Below the pieces are notes generated by a model. The model worked only from the letters and a program-made list of their open reading frames with translations. It did no database searches and had not been told where the DNA came from. A stretch of 41,723 nt of DNA, from positions 1 to 41,723 of the forward strand of contig CAILAZ010000196.1 of the NCBI GenBank assembly GCA_903832295.1, written 5' to 3'. Made by a program: the position numbers and the translations under genes. The stretch comes from an uncultured Acidobacteriota bacterium (lineage in GTDB: Bacteria > Acidobacteriota > Terriglobia > Terriglobales > Acidobacteriaceae). Below are positions 1 through 7,291 of this stretch, piece by piece. Positions within the stretch are counted from its first letter, which is position 1; each line of letters starts with the position of its first letter.

Positions 1-68
1 CCGATTGGGCGCGGCACATCAGCGGAGAGGTGCTCAACGTGAACGGCGGCTCGGTTCTGTGTGGATGA
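1..68 (+). CDS. Short-chain dehydrogenase/reductase, C-terminal fragment
   Basis: Only the last 21 codons are in the window, in the frame starting at base 3 and ending at the TGA at 66-68. They read DWARHISGEVLNVNGG followed by SVLCG. The I-S-G-(E/Q)-V-L-x-V-N-G-G end is the usual C-terminus of classical SDR enzymes such as FabG-like 3-oxoacyl-ACP reductases, where it lies next to the Rossmann core. The substrate cannot be told from this end. It is on the opposite strand to, and converges with, the hydrogenase operon. Confidence 0.7.
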   Translation, partial: DWARHISGEVLNVNGGSVLCG

Positions 69-90
69 ATGTCTGCTTGCACGATTGCAG

Positions 91-118
91 GACGGCCCCG
101 GATTTTTCCGGGGCTGTC
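91..118 (+). terminator. Hairpin after the SDR gene
   Basis: Bases 91-102 pair with 107-118 in a 12-bp GC-rich stem with one G-T wobble and a TTTT loop. It starts 22 bases after the SDR stop codon and lies 14 bases beyond the stop of the small minus-strand gene at 133-240. A stem in this place could end transcription from both sides. There is no long T run after it, so it is not a textbook intrinsic terminator. Confidence 0.5.
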
Positions 119-132
119 TTGCGTGCGTCGCG

Positions 133-240
133 CTACATCATCTTCATCTTGACGTAGCGTTGCAGATCTCCGCGAAAGAAATATACGGAGTAGATGGTAG
201 CGGCGAGAGTTCCCCACTTGAAGACTTTTCCGATGGACAT
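133..240 (-). CDS. 35-residue putative membrane protein at the end of the hydrogenase operon
   Basis: This is a short frame: ATG at 240-238, TAG at 135-133. An AGGAG ribosome-binding site sits about 6 bases upstream of the ATG. The protein begins MSIGKVFKWGTLAATIYSVY and ends in a basic, methionine-rich tail (RYVKMKMM). A single hydrophobic stretch covers about residues 9-22. From memory it resembles the tiny DUF6893 group, in which one membrane helix is followed by a short basic tail with RRY or KRY; this was not searched. It begins 18 bases after the maturation protease stop codon and reads in the same direction, so it is probably the last gene of the operon. No function is known. Confidence 0.6.
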   Translation of the reverse strand: MSIGKVFKWGTLAATIYSVYFFRGDLQRYVKMKMM

Positions 241-258
241 GACTTCTCCTTTCAGCGG

Positions 259-744
259 CTATGCCGCGGTTGGCTTGCGAACGTCTGCGATTAACTGCTC
301 GATCATGCGAAGGGCTTCGTCGATAGCGGCCTCGACGGGTGGACTGAGCCCGATCTGGCCGAAGTCGTCTGCTTCCATACTCGCCGGTTCGCAGCCCACA
401 ACGAGAAGGCGGCCAGGCGAGCCTCCGAGAGCGCTCACGAGTTGCAGAACGCTGACAGGATTCATGGTGTGTGCGTCGAAGCTTGAGGACGCTTCTCCCG
501 CGTGAATAAGCTCCGGCTCCATGGCATACAAGGTGCCGGGTGTTCCTCCACGCGGCAGCGCATCGACGAGGATGATGAGCTTCCACGGCTCCATGAGTGC
601 GTAAGCAAGGTCGTAGCTGCGAATGCCGAAATCAACAACGCTCACGTTTGGCGGCAGCCCGCGAGAAGACAGACGGCGCACAACCTCCACTCCAAATGCG
701 TCATCGCCTAGAAAAATATTGCCGATGCCTGCGATCAGAATCAT
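259..744 (-). CDS. Hydrogenase maturation protease (HyaD/HycI family)
   Basis: 161 residues, normal for the family. It is expected to remove the C-terminal peptide of the [NiFe]-hydrogenase large subunit after nickel insertion, in the cytoplasm. The N-terminus MILIAGIGNIFLGDDAFGVE carries the family's GxGNxxxGDD/E-xxGV motif. The nickel-sensing ligands of HybD (Glu16, Asp62, His93) correspond to Asp15, Asp61 and His92 here; Asp for Glu at the first position is conservative. The likely substrate is the large subunit encoded at 4095-5897, which still has a C-terminal extension. The gene lies near the end of the hydrogenase operon, 9 bases after the stop of the 105-residue protein. Confidence 0.93.
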   Translation of the reverse strand: MILIAGIGNIFLGDDAFGVEVVRRLSSRGLPPNVSVVDFGIRSYDLAYALMEPWKLIILVDALPRGGTPGTLYAMEPELIHAGEASSSFDAHTMNPVSVLQLVSALGGSPGRLLVVGCEPASMEADDFGQIGLSPPVEAAIDEALRMIEQLIADVRKPTAA

Positions 745-753
745 GTCGCCCCC

Positions 754-1071
754 TCAGTCATGGCCAGCCTCATTGGGGAGTCCGAGCGGTTCGACCTCTT
801 CGGGCGAGAAGAAGAAGCGGTGGCCGGGCTGGCGAAGCATCCCGAGATCGCGCCCAGGATCATCTTCCAGGACAACGGCGAGGTGGACTCGCTCGTCGTA
901 GTCGCGTTCAATGGCTTCGATGATGGCAGCTTTCCCGCGCAGAGCCAGGTCCATGATGTCGGCGGATTTCCGCGGCCAGAGGCGAACACGATCTCCGGTC
1001 CTGAGTTCGATGCCACAGGAGGTCACGCTGCTGAGCGGTGTGCTGTCGGACTCCGGATTCCAATCCATCAC
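754..1071 (-). CDS. Hydrogenase-cluster protein of unknown function, 105 aa
   Basis: A soluble 105-residue protein with no signal peptide or membrane segment. The middle part has a compact beta-like pattern (ELRTGDRVRLWPRKSADIMD, then an acidic stretch with LAVVLEDDPGRDLG), and the end contains PGHRFFFSPEEVEPL. Its ATG overlaps the stop of the upstream 339-residue gene by four bases (ATGA at 1071-1068), so the two are translationally coupled. Proteins of this appearance accompany group 1h hydrogenases in my recollection, but I cannot name a family. A role in assembly or in a hydrogenase-specific complex is inferred only from position. Confidence 0.8.
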   Translation of the reverse strand: MMDWNPESDSTPLSSVTSCGIELRTGDRVRLWPRKSADIMDLALRGKAAIIEAIERDYDERVHLAVVLEDDPGRDLGMLRQPGHRFFFSPEEVEPLGLPNEAGHD

Positions 1072-2087
1072 GACTCCTCGTTGGTGGAATGCATGCTGCG
1101 TATCACGCCGTGAGTTCTGGCAAGCTGCTGGCGGGCACTCTGCTCGGTGCGGTCAAGAAGTTCGCGAACGCGGCTGTCAGCGCGGCGCATCTCGCACTTC
1201 TCCTCATCCGTCAGGGTCATTACGCGCAGGGTGAGCATCTCATCCATCTCAGTTGCGTCGAAGAAGCTGGACGCGCTCTCGGGTGCGACCTGCGGGTAAT
1301 CGTAGAGCACGATTGGAGAGCAGAGCATCATGTCGCGCTCAGGAGAATCTCCGGCGAGGACGGGGAAGTTGCCGACGTTGCGGCAAGCGTCCACGGCTTC
1401 GCGCAGATGCTCAGGCGGATCGAGCAGAGAAACAAACTGCGCGCCGCTGGCCGTGAGAATCGAATGAGCCGAAAGCAGCGAACAGAGCAGGGCAGAGTTG
1501 CGGCTGGCCGACCGGGAGTCCAGTGCCGTGTCATTGAACACGTCGATCACCAACCGCACCAGCTTTTCATCAAGGTGGCGAAACGAGACCGAGATGGTTC
1601 CGCGAACTTCGTGCTGTGTGCGCGCGATGCGCCCTGCGAGACGGCCGCCGCGGTCGTGCAGTGGTTCGGTCTCCCCACTGGCCGGGAAGCGGAAGGAAAG
1701 CTGCTGTGGAGCATTGAGATTTGCGAGTTCGATAACCACCGACCGTTCGAGGGCTTCATCCCAGCTCTCGAAGAGTTCATCGTCCACGCCCAAAGCCGAT
1801 ACGGTTTCAAAGGAGTCCATGCCGTTTGCGCGCTCAACCTGCCGGGCGAGTAGATGCAGGAATCTGAGTTCCACTCGCACCGAGGCGTCGGCAGTGGTTT
1901 CCGCCAGGCACTCCGAGTGCATGCTGTTACGCTCGGTGCCAAGGCGAACCTCGGGGAAGGCCGGCGGGTAGAGAATGCCGAAGGTCCACCGCTGCCGGTT
2001 CTTGATGGCGGAGGGCCGGTACGGGTAGAGCATATAGCCCTCGTAGAGAACAGCATCGGCAACTTTGCGGACAAGTTCGTGATTCAT
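1068..2087 (-). CDS. Hydrogenase-cluster protein of unknown function, 339 aa
   Basis: A 339-residue protein, apparently soluble, starting MNHELVRKVADAVLYEGYML. The first 45 residues have a pattern of aromatic and basic residues (YPYRPSAIKNRQRWTFGILY). No cysteine motif, nucleotide-binding loop or membrane helix is visible. Its ATG overlaps the stop of the DUF6084-type gene (ATGA at 2087-2084) and its own stop overlaps the next ATG, so it sits in a tightly coupled block of four genes. I do not recognise a named family. Its location between DUF6084 and the maturation protease makes an accessory role for the hydrogenase likely. Confidence 0.85.
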   Translation of the reverse strand: MNHELVRKVADAVLYEGYMLYPYRPSAIKNRQRWTFGILYPPAFPEVRLGTERNSMHSECLAETTADASVRVELRFLHLLARQVERANGMDSFETVSALGVDDELFESWDEALERSVVIELANLNAPQQLSFRFPASGETEPLHDRGGRLAGRIARTQHEVRGTISVSFRHLDEKLVRLVIDVFNDTALDSRSASRNSALLCSLLSAHSILTASGAQFVSLLDPPEHLREAVDACRNVGNFPVLAGDSPERDMMLCSPIVLYDYPQVAPESASSFFDATEMDEMLTLRVMTLTDEEKCEMRRADSRVRELLDRTEQSARQQLARTHGVIRSMHSTNEES

Positions 2088-2725
2088 GATTGAACCTCGG
2101 CGGTGCGCTCGAGAATGCGCTCCAGTGCCTGCTCCCAGGTGGGTATGCCGTGTCGCGCCTTGAACTCGTATAGCTTCTCAAAGACATCTCGCTGCAGGCA
2201 GAGCCATGCAGTGTTGGGATAGTAGAGGTCCATCATCTGTTTCCAGACGTGCAGCGGCAGGCGGAAGGAGGCCTCGCGATTCCATGGGATCTGTGCAATC
2301 TGGAGGCTGCCGTGGACGTTGTGGAAGATGGTTCCACTGAACAGCAGGGTCACGGGAATCTCCCCGGCCTCCAACCCGTAAATGTACTTGGTGACGGCGA
2401 CATTGAAATCAAAGGTGCAGGGAACTGGAACGTCCATGACCGTGCTGCCGAGGAACGCCGGGACGTTTACATTCGCATTGGTCCAAAGGAGCGGGTGCAC
2501 GGACTTGCTCCAACGCTCCGGCTCTCCGAAGAGTTCGTGCAGATGCTCTTGCTCAGCGGGGGTGTAGCGGCGCCGGACCGGCTCAATCTGAATCTGCACG
2601 CGCAGGGCGACGGAGTGAATCGGTTGCGGCTCAGAGTCCGTCGCGCGCACCTTGAATGTAAGCTGGGGCACTGCCGCGTTGGGCGTCGCCTCCACCGAAT
2701 CGATCTGGAACTGAAGATCAGGCAC
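2084..2725 (-). CDS. DUF6084-type hydrogenase-cluster protein, 213 aa
   Basis: The frame stays open upstream to 3019, but that part overlaps the DUF5947 gene in another frame. The GTG at 2725-2723, with GGAG about 7 bases upstream, gives a 213-residue protein starting VPDLQFQIDSVEATP and overlapping the previous stop by 8 bases. The protein has alternating beta-strand-like segments (LTFKVRATDSEPQPIHSVAL, VPVPCTFDFNVAVTKYIYGL) and no signal peptide. I recall such proteins as DUF6084, found beside group 1h hydrogenase genes; biochemical function is unknown. The beta-rich pattern could suit a binding or scaffold role, which is inference. Confidence 0.85.
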   Translation of the reverse strand: MPDLQFQIDSVEATPNAAVPQLTFKVRATDSEPQPIHSVALRVQIQIEPVRRRYTPAEQEHLHELFGEPERWSKSVHPLLWTNANVNVPAFLGSTVMDVPVPCTFDFNVAVTKYIYGLEAGEIPVTLLFSGTIFHNVHGSLQIAQIPWNREASFRLPLHVWKQMMDLYYPNTAWLCLQRDVFEKLYEFKARHGIPTWEQALERILERTAEVQS

Positions 2726-3356
2726 GCGGTTCTCCGGTGATTGCGCGCTCCAGATTGAGGAAGAAGTTGTCGATCTCCTGCCAGACTTCCTGCCCACCTG
2801 ACAGACCACGCCAGTGCGTGCGGAGTATGCCCACGAGGCGGAAGCACTGGTCAATTGGTGCACGGTAGTAGCGCGGGGGCGAAGCGAGGCGATGGACAAG
2901 CAGCGCTTCCACGTCGGGCTCAAACCTCTCGAGAACAGGATTGCGCGCGACGATGGAGTTCCAGTACTCAAGGTCAAGCGACGACTCCATCGCCCCGCCG
3001 GGGCTGGGATATAGCGCAATCACCCTTCCGGCGGTAGTGCTGTGGACAAAGAACGCGAGGTTGATGGGAATGAGGAGGCTCTCCCATTCCTGATCGTCCA
3101 TCACAAAGCCGGGCAGCGGGCGGACGTCCCGTGGAATTCGGGAATAGCGCTGGCGGGCGTTTCCGCCGAAGAGAATGGCGCATGCGTCGCACGAGCATGC
3201 TACACGGCGCTGCTCCAACTCAAGCAGATGCTGGTGGGCAGGCGCGATAGAGGCGGCGCAGAGTTCGCAGAACTCCGCCTTCTCCCGCGGTTTGCGAACG
3301 AACTGCCGCAGGGTGGCGAGCGATGCGCGCACGGTGTTGCCGGCGACTGTGTCCAT
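2718..3356 (-). CDS. DUF5947-type hydrogenase-cluster protein with CxxC motifs, 212 aa
   Basis: 212 residues. Near the N-terminus are FCELC (about residues 29-33) and CSCDACAILF (from residue 54), five cysteines in two clusters that together look like a metal- or iron-sulfur-binding site; a histidine pair, HQH, lies between. The rest contains aromatic, acidic and helical segments without membrane spans. I recognise it as the DUF5947 type that accompanies group 1h [NiFe]-hydrogenase. The ATG lies 3 bases after the stop of the 62-residue gene, and the stop overlaps the start of the DUF6084-type gene. A role in electron transfer or cluster delivery to the hydrogenase is a hypothesis only. Confidence 0.85.
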   Translation of the reverse strand: MDTVAGNTVRASLATLRQFVRKPREKAEFCELCAASIAPAHQHLLELEQRRVACSCDACAILFGGNARQRYSRIPRDVRPLPGFVMDDQEWESLLIPINLAFFVHSTTAGRVIALYPSPGGAMESSLDLEYWNSIVARNPVLERFEPDVEALLVHRLASPPRYYRAPIDQCFRLVGILRTHWRGLSGGQEVWQEIDNFFLNLERAITGEPRA

Positions 3357-3359
3357 GCG

Positions 3360-3548
3360 TCAGGCGGGCGGCAAATGCGGCATCCGTGGATCGATGGGCG
3401 CACGACGGGCAGCGTTGATTCCAGTGGCGTCCCGTGCGGTGCGGCCCTTGCCCTCGCGCCCCGCCTCTTTCTGGCCCTGGTAGGCCCACTCTTCTGCGCG
3501 CTTGGTCCCATTGGTGTGGGCGCTGATGTCACGCGGCGGATTCTTCAT
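3360..3548 (-). CDS. Small basic hydrogenase-cluster protein, 62 aa
   Basis: The frame is open further upstream, but the ATG at 3548-3546 has GAGAGGAAAA just before it and overlaps only the last few codons of the NifU-like gene. The product (MKNPPRDISAHTNGTKRAEE to RMPHLPPA) is very polar and basic, with no hydrophobic segment, and ends in a proline-rich tail. It is probably largely disordered. It sits between the NifU-like and DUF5947 genes. I recall short proteins with the same AEEWAYQGQKEAGREG-like core in other group 1h clusters, but no function is assigned. Confidence 0.75.
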   Translation of the reverse strand: MKNPPRDISAHTNGTKRAEEWAYQGQKEAGREGKGRTARDATGINAARRAPIDPRMPHLPPA

Positions 3549-4098
3549 AGCGTTTTTCCTCTCTTGCAGCTGGTTGGAGCACGTTGAGTGGAACAAATCC
3601 GGAGACAGGCGCTCCCTCGGCGATGACCTCAGCAATTTCAGGCGCGGTCTCGAAGATGGCTTGTTCGACCGTTGCTTTGAGCGCATCGACCGTCGAGTGG
3701 CAGCCATGTCCGGAGCTCTCAATTTTGAGCCGAACGGCGGCGTCGTTGATGGCGAGCAGTTCTACGCTGCCGCCCTGCTTGCGAAGCTGCGGACGTACGC
3801 TTTCGACGGCGCGCGCCACGCGATCCTCCAGCGCGACGGGATGCACGCCGTAAAGAACGAGCATTCCGCAGACAAGAGGATCGCTGCCGAGCTTTGCAAG
3901 CGATGCCCGCCCGCTCTCACTTCCGTCCAGGAGTTCCACGATGCGTGAGAGTACTGCACCGTGGAGATCCATTGTGGACTGGAGGAGGTCGAGCGCTGCG
4001 CTGCGCGCGGCTTCGCCTTCCAGGGCAGAGACCCGCTGCACCATCTGTTCCATGCGCCCGGCGTAGGCCTGGAACTCATTGTTGCCGAGCCCGCTCAT
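3529..4098 (-). CDS. NifU-like C-terminal domain protein of the hydrogenase operon
   Basis: 189 residues. ATG at 4098-4096 overlaps the large-subunit stop by four bases (ATGA); the longer frame to 4179 would lie inside the large-subunit gene. The N-terminal half is helical (about residues 8-58) followed by DPLVCGMLVLYGVHPVALED. The C-terminal part (about 95-165) matches the NifU C-terminal fold: VRPQLRKQGGSVELLAIND, then VRLKIESSGHGCHST. In ordinary NifU domains this loop has two cysteines (C-x-x-C) holding an iron-sulfur cluster; here the first is His131 and only Cys133 remains, followed by His134. Predicted role: supplying or inserting iron-sulfur clusters, or holding another metal, for this hydrogenase. 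Confidence 0.88.
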   Translation of the reverse strand: MSGLGNNEFQAYAGRMEQMVQRVSALEGEAARSAALDLLQSTMDLHGAVLSRIVELLDGSESGRASLAKLGSDPLVCGMLVLYGVHPVALEDRVARAVESVRPQLRKQGGSVELLAINDAAVRLKIESSGHGCHSTVDALKATVEQAIFETAPEIAEVIAEGAPVSGFVPLNVLQPAAREEKRYEESAA

Positions 4099-5897
4099 TT
4101 GTTGTCCGCCGCGCCGAACATCGGCGAGTGCCGCGTCTGTAGTACCTTGCCGTCTCCAAGGTACATGTGGACGCCGCAAGGCAGGCAGGGATCGAAGCTG
4201 CGCACCGCCCGCATGATGTCGATGCCTTTGAAGTTCGAGGGGCCATTCTCCTCAAATATCGGCGTGTTTTGAACCGCGTCCTCGTAAGGGCCGGGCGTTC
4301 CATACACATCGCGCGGATTGGCATTCCAGCAGGTCGGCGGGTAGGGATGGTAATTGGCAATTTTTCCCTCGCGAATCACAACGTGATGCGAGAGAACTCC
4401 ACGTACCGCTTCATGGAAGCCGCATGAGATCGCTTCTTCCGGAACCTTGAACGGCGTCCACGTCTTGGAGCGTCCGGCGAGGAGTTCTTCCATGGCTTTC
4501 TCGCAGAAGTAGAGTGCGGCTGCCGCGGCATAGGCCTGGAAGTAGGTGCGGGCGCGATCACGCTCGATGGCGTTGCTCCACTGCGGTATCTTCCACTCGA
4601 AGGTGGTCTCCGGTAGCGAGATGCCCTTGGGGAGATGGATCTGCACGCTGTTTCCTGTGGCTTTCAAATAGCGATTGTTCACCAGGCCAGAGAGTGCAGT
4701 GGACCAGAGACGCGCGATGGGTCCGCCTCCGGTATCGAGTGCCAGGTGGTCGCCCGTGCGCTTGTCATACCAGCGCGGAGACATCACCCACGTGTAGTTG
4801 CCCTGGAAGTCGCGTTTCTGCGGACGCGGCGTGGTGGTCTGGTTCCAGGGGTGGCGCTGGTCAATCGGATTTCCAAGCGGGTCTTGTTTGACGAACGTCT
4901 CCTCGTTTTTCCAATCGTCATAGTAGGAGCTCCCGAGCAGGATTCGCAGGCCCAGGTTGATGTCCACCAGATCATTGGTCACCAGTTGCCCGTCCACAAC
5001 CACGCCGGGGGTCACGAACATTCCGCGTCCCCAGTCGCCCATGGTTTCGTAACGGTAGTCGCAAACGTCAGGATTGTTGAACGAGCCCCAGCAGCCAAGG
5101 AGCACTCGTCGCTGTCCTACCTTTTCATAGCCGGGCAGCGCTTCATACCAGAAGTCAAAGAGGTCATCGTGCAGGGGCACGCACTTCTTCATGAACTCAA
5201 CGTACTTCATGAGTCGGACGAGATAGTCCGTGAACAGTTGTACGGTGGCGACGGTGCCCACTCCGCCAGGGTAGAGCGTGGAGGGGTGAACGTGGCGCCC
5301 TTCCATCAGGCAGAACATCTCGCGCGTCAGGCGGCTCACCATCAGAGTCTCCTTGTAGAACTCGCCGGTGAACGGGTTCAACGCGGTCATAATGTCGGCG
5401 ATCGTGCGATAGCCGTGCGCCTCCGCATGCGGTGATTTCTTATGCTGAGCCTTCTCCCAGACAGAGGGATTGGTCTCCTTCACCATCTGCTCGCAGAAAT
5501 CTACGCCCACCAGGTTGTCCTGAAAGATGTTGTGATCGAACATGTACTCGGCGGCTTCGCCGAGGTTAACGATCCACTCGCCCAGGACGGGAGGCTTCAC
5601 ATTGAAGGCCATGTTCTGTGCGTAGCAGGCACAGGTGGCGTGGTTGTCGCCGCAGATTCCGCAGATGCGGCTGGTGATGAAGTGGGCGTCGCGCGGATCT
5701 TTTCCCTTCATGAAGATGCTGTAGCCGCGGAAGATGGACGAGGTGCTGTAACACTCGGCCACCTGCTTGTTTTCAAAATCGATCTTGGTGAAAATGCCCA
5801 GGCTGCCCACGATGCGGGTGATAGGGTCCCAGTTCATCTCCACCAGGTTGCGCTTTTTGCCGGTTACTTCCGCTAATGGTTCGGTGATTGTTCCCAT
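4095..5897 (-). CDS. hhyL: [NiFe]-hydrogenase large subunit, group 1h (actinobacterial type)
   Basis: 600 residues. It holds the NiFe(CN)2CO active site that splits H2. The N-terminal motif RICGICGDNHATC has ligands Cys79 and Cys82; the C-terminal motif DPCLPCGVH has Cys571, Cys574 and His577. After His577 a 23-residue tail remains, the expected target of the protease encoded at 259-744. Segments such as NLGEAAEYMFDHNIFQ, MEGRHVHPSTLYPGGVG and LDTGGGPIARLWSTALSGL match group 1h (formerly group 5), the high-affinity class used by soil bacteria to scavenge atmospheric H2. It starts 15 bases after the small-subunit stop. No signal peptide; if exported it would follow its partner. Confidence 0.97.
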   Translation of the reverse strand: MGTITEPLAEVTGKKRNLVEMNWDPITRIVGSLGIFTKIDFENKQVAECYSTSSIFRGYSIFMKGKDPRDAHFITSRICGICGDNHATCACYAQNMAFNVKPPVLGEWIVNLGEAAEYMFDHNIFQDNLVGVDFCEQMVKETNPSVWEKAQHKKSPHAEAHGYRTIADIMTALNPFTGEFYKETLMVSRLTREMFCLMEGRHVHPSTLYPGGVGTVATVQLFTDYLVRLMKYVEFMKKCVPLHDDLFDFWYEALPGYEKVGQRRVLLGCWGSFNNPDVCDYRYETMGDWGRGMFVTPGVVVDGQLVTNDLVDINLGLRILLGSSYYDDWKNEETFVKQDPLGNPIDQRHPWNQTTTPRPQKRDFQGNYTWVMSPRWYDKRTGDHLALDTGGGPIARLWSTALSGLVNNRYLKATGNSVQIHLPKGISLPETTFEWKIPQWSNAIERDRARTYFQAYAAAAALYFCEKAMEELLAGRSKTWTPFKVPEEAISCGFHEAVRGVLSHHVVIREGKIANYHPYPPTCWNANPRDVYGTPGPYEDAVQNTPIFEENGPSNFKGIDIMRAVRSFDPCLPCGVHMYLGDGKVLQTRHSPMFGAADNK

Positions 5898-5912
5898 GTG
5901 AATTCTCTCCGC

Positions 5913-6998
5913 TCAGGCAGCTTTGCGGCGCGGATACGATTCGTAGGCGCCGGGTTTTGGCTGATAGCCAGTGATGAGCTCGTGACCGCGACGCCGCCAC
6001 TCGGGCTCACCGTTCACGGTGTTGTTCGTGATGGCGCGCAGCGACCGGATCAGCTTTCCATATAGCGTCAGCGCGGCGGTAGAAAAACGTGCCCCTGAGG
6101 GTTCGTCCATGAATGGCATGAACATGTCGGGGAAGCCGGGCATGGTGCACCCGATGCAGATTCCGCCAACGTTGGGGCAGCCACCCACGCCGCGCATCCA
6201 GCCACGCTTGGTCACGTTGCAATTGACCACAGGTCCCCAGCAGCCCACCTTCACCAGGCACTTGGGACTTCCGTACTCGATGCTGAAGTCATCCTGCTCG
6301 TAATAGGCAGCTCGATCACATCCTTCGTGAACCGTCTTTCCGAACAGCCAGGTGGGGCGCAACTGTTCGTCGAGCGGAATCATCGGAGCGAGGCCCGCGG
6401 CTTGGAAGAGAAGGTAGAGGACCGTCTCCATGAAGTTGTCCGGCTGCACCGGGCAGCCCGGGACATTGACAATGGGCAGGCCCGCCTTGGAGCGCCAGTT
6501 CCAGCCCAGGTAGTCGGCAAGCCCCATGGCTCCCGTGGGATTGCCCGCCATGGCGTGAATGCCTCCGTAGGTGGCGCAGGTTCCTGCTCCCATCACGGCC
6601 AGAGCTTTCGGGGCCAGGCGATCGATCCACTCGCAGGTTGTAATCGGCTGGCCGGTCTCCGGATCGGTTCCCATGGCGGCCCAGTAGCCCTGAGCTTTAA
6701 TTTCTTCATTGGGAATGGAGCCTTCGACCACTAACACGAAGGGATCGAGTTCGCCGCGCTCGGCCTGATAGAAGTACTTCATGAAATCGTCTCCGACTTC
6801 ATAGGCGAGCACGGGATTGTGTAAGTGAACCTTGGGAAGCCCGGGGATTGCCCCGAGGAGTACATCCTCAAGGCTGGGCTGCTCGGCGGCGGTAACGGAC
6901 ACCGAATCGCCATCGCAACTGAGGCCTGCGGTAATCCATACGATATGCACGTCGCTCACGGCGGGCTTTTTGCCGAAAGTAAGAACGTCTGCCGGCAT
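5913..6998 (-). CDS. hhyS: [NiFe]-hydrogenase small subunit, group 1h
   Basis: 361 residues; it carries the iron-sulfur clusters that take electrons from the NiFe site. GAAAGGAGCAACGC precedes the ATG. The N-terminal motif reads AGLSCDGDSVSVT: Cys28 is kept but the second ligand of the normal CxxC is Asp31. This Cys-to-Asp exchange at the proximal cluster is known for the Ralstonia actinobacterial-type hydrogenase. Further cysteines occur in AGTCATYGG, VNVPGCPVQPDNF, KVGCWGPVVNCNV and GGCPNVGGICIGCTMPGFPD. No twin-arginine signal is visible, so the enzyme is probably cytoplasmic or bound to the inner face of the membrane. First gene of the operon. Confidence 0.96.
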   Translation of the reverse strand: MPADVLTFGKKPAVSDVHIVWITAGLSCDGDSVSVTAAEQPSLEDVLLGAIPGLPKVHLHNPVLAYEVGDDFMKYFYQAERGELDPFVLVVEGSIPNEEIKAQGYWAAMGTDPETGQPITTCEWIDRLAPKALAVMGAGTCATYGGIHAMAGNPTGAMGLADYLGWNWRSKAGLPIVNVPGCPVQPDNFMETVLYLLFQAAGLAPMIPLDEQLRPTWLFGKTVHEGCDRAAYYEQDDFSIEYGSPKCLVKVGCWGPVVNCNVTKRGWMRGVGGCPNVGGICIGCTMPGFPDMFMPFMDEPSGARFSTAALTLYGKLIRSLRAITNNTVNGEPEWRRRGHELITGYQPKPGAYESYPRRKAA

Positions 6999-7291
6999 GC
7001 GTTGCTCCTTTCATCGGAAGGCGCGGGCCGTCGCGGGAGGCGGTCAGCACGGACACTTGCTCGGGAGACAAATGCCTCCCCTTGCGGGGCCAGACGGCCT
7101 CAGATCAGAAGAAGAGGGGTGTTATCAACATTCATACAGGCCTCCAACGTCCACCCAGTTCGTTGAGAACGTGGCTTGTGATGGCGCAGGGAGGTGGACG
7201 AGATGCCCGGAAAGCGCAGGCAGCAAGCGGCAATCAGCCAGTCTTATCGGACTGGCTGACGAGAGCTGCTTGTGAATTGCTGGTGAGGAGT
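6999..7291. other. Intergenic region upstream of the hydrogenase operon
   Basis: About 290 bases without a credible gene. Besides the ribosome-binding site of the small-subunit gene it contains a perfect 10-bp stem at 7234-7259 (listed separately) and a 7-bp inverted repeat GGGAGGC/GCCTCCC at 7035-7041 and 7074-7080 that could fold in the 5' leader. The hydrogenase promoter should lie here, but I cannot mark a convincing -10/-35 or -24/-12 pair. Confidence 0.5.
7234..7259 (-). terminator. Hairpin separating the cytochrome and hydrogenase operons
   Basis: TCAGCCAGTC at 7234-7243 is perfectly complementary to GACTGGCTGA at 7250-7259, with a six-base loop. It starts about 33 bases downstream of the stop of the duplicated exported protein on the minus strand, the expected place for a terminator. 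No strong T run follows, so it may work with Rho or only partly, leaving possible read-through into the hydrogenase genes. Confidence 0.55.

Noticed and set aside
1038..1853. A 271-codon plus-strand frame opposite the 339-aa hydrogenase-cluster gene
   Set aside because: The minus-strand gene is coupled by ATGA overlaps on both sides. The plus-strand frame has no such signals.
2084..3019. A 311-codon version of the DUF6084-type gene
   Set aside because: The extra part overlaps the DUF5947-type gene, which has conserved cysteine motifs. The GTG at 2725 has a proper ribosome-binding site.
6999..7291. A sigma-54 (-24/-12) promoter for the hydrogenase operon
   Set aside because: I looked for GG and GC elements at the right spacing on the minus strand; the candidates lacked the second element.
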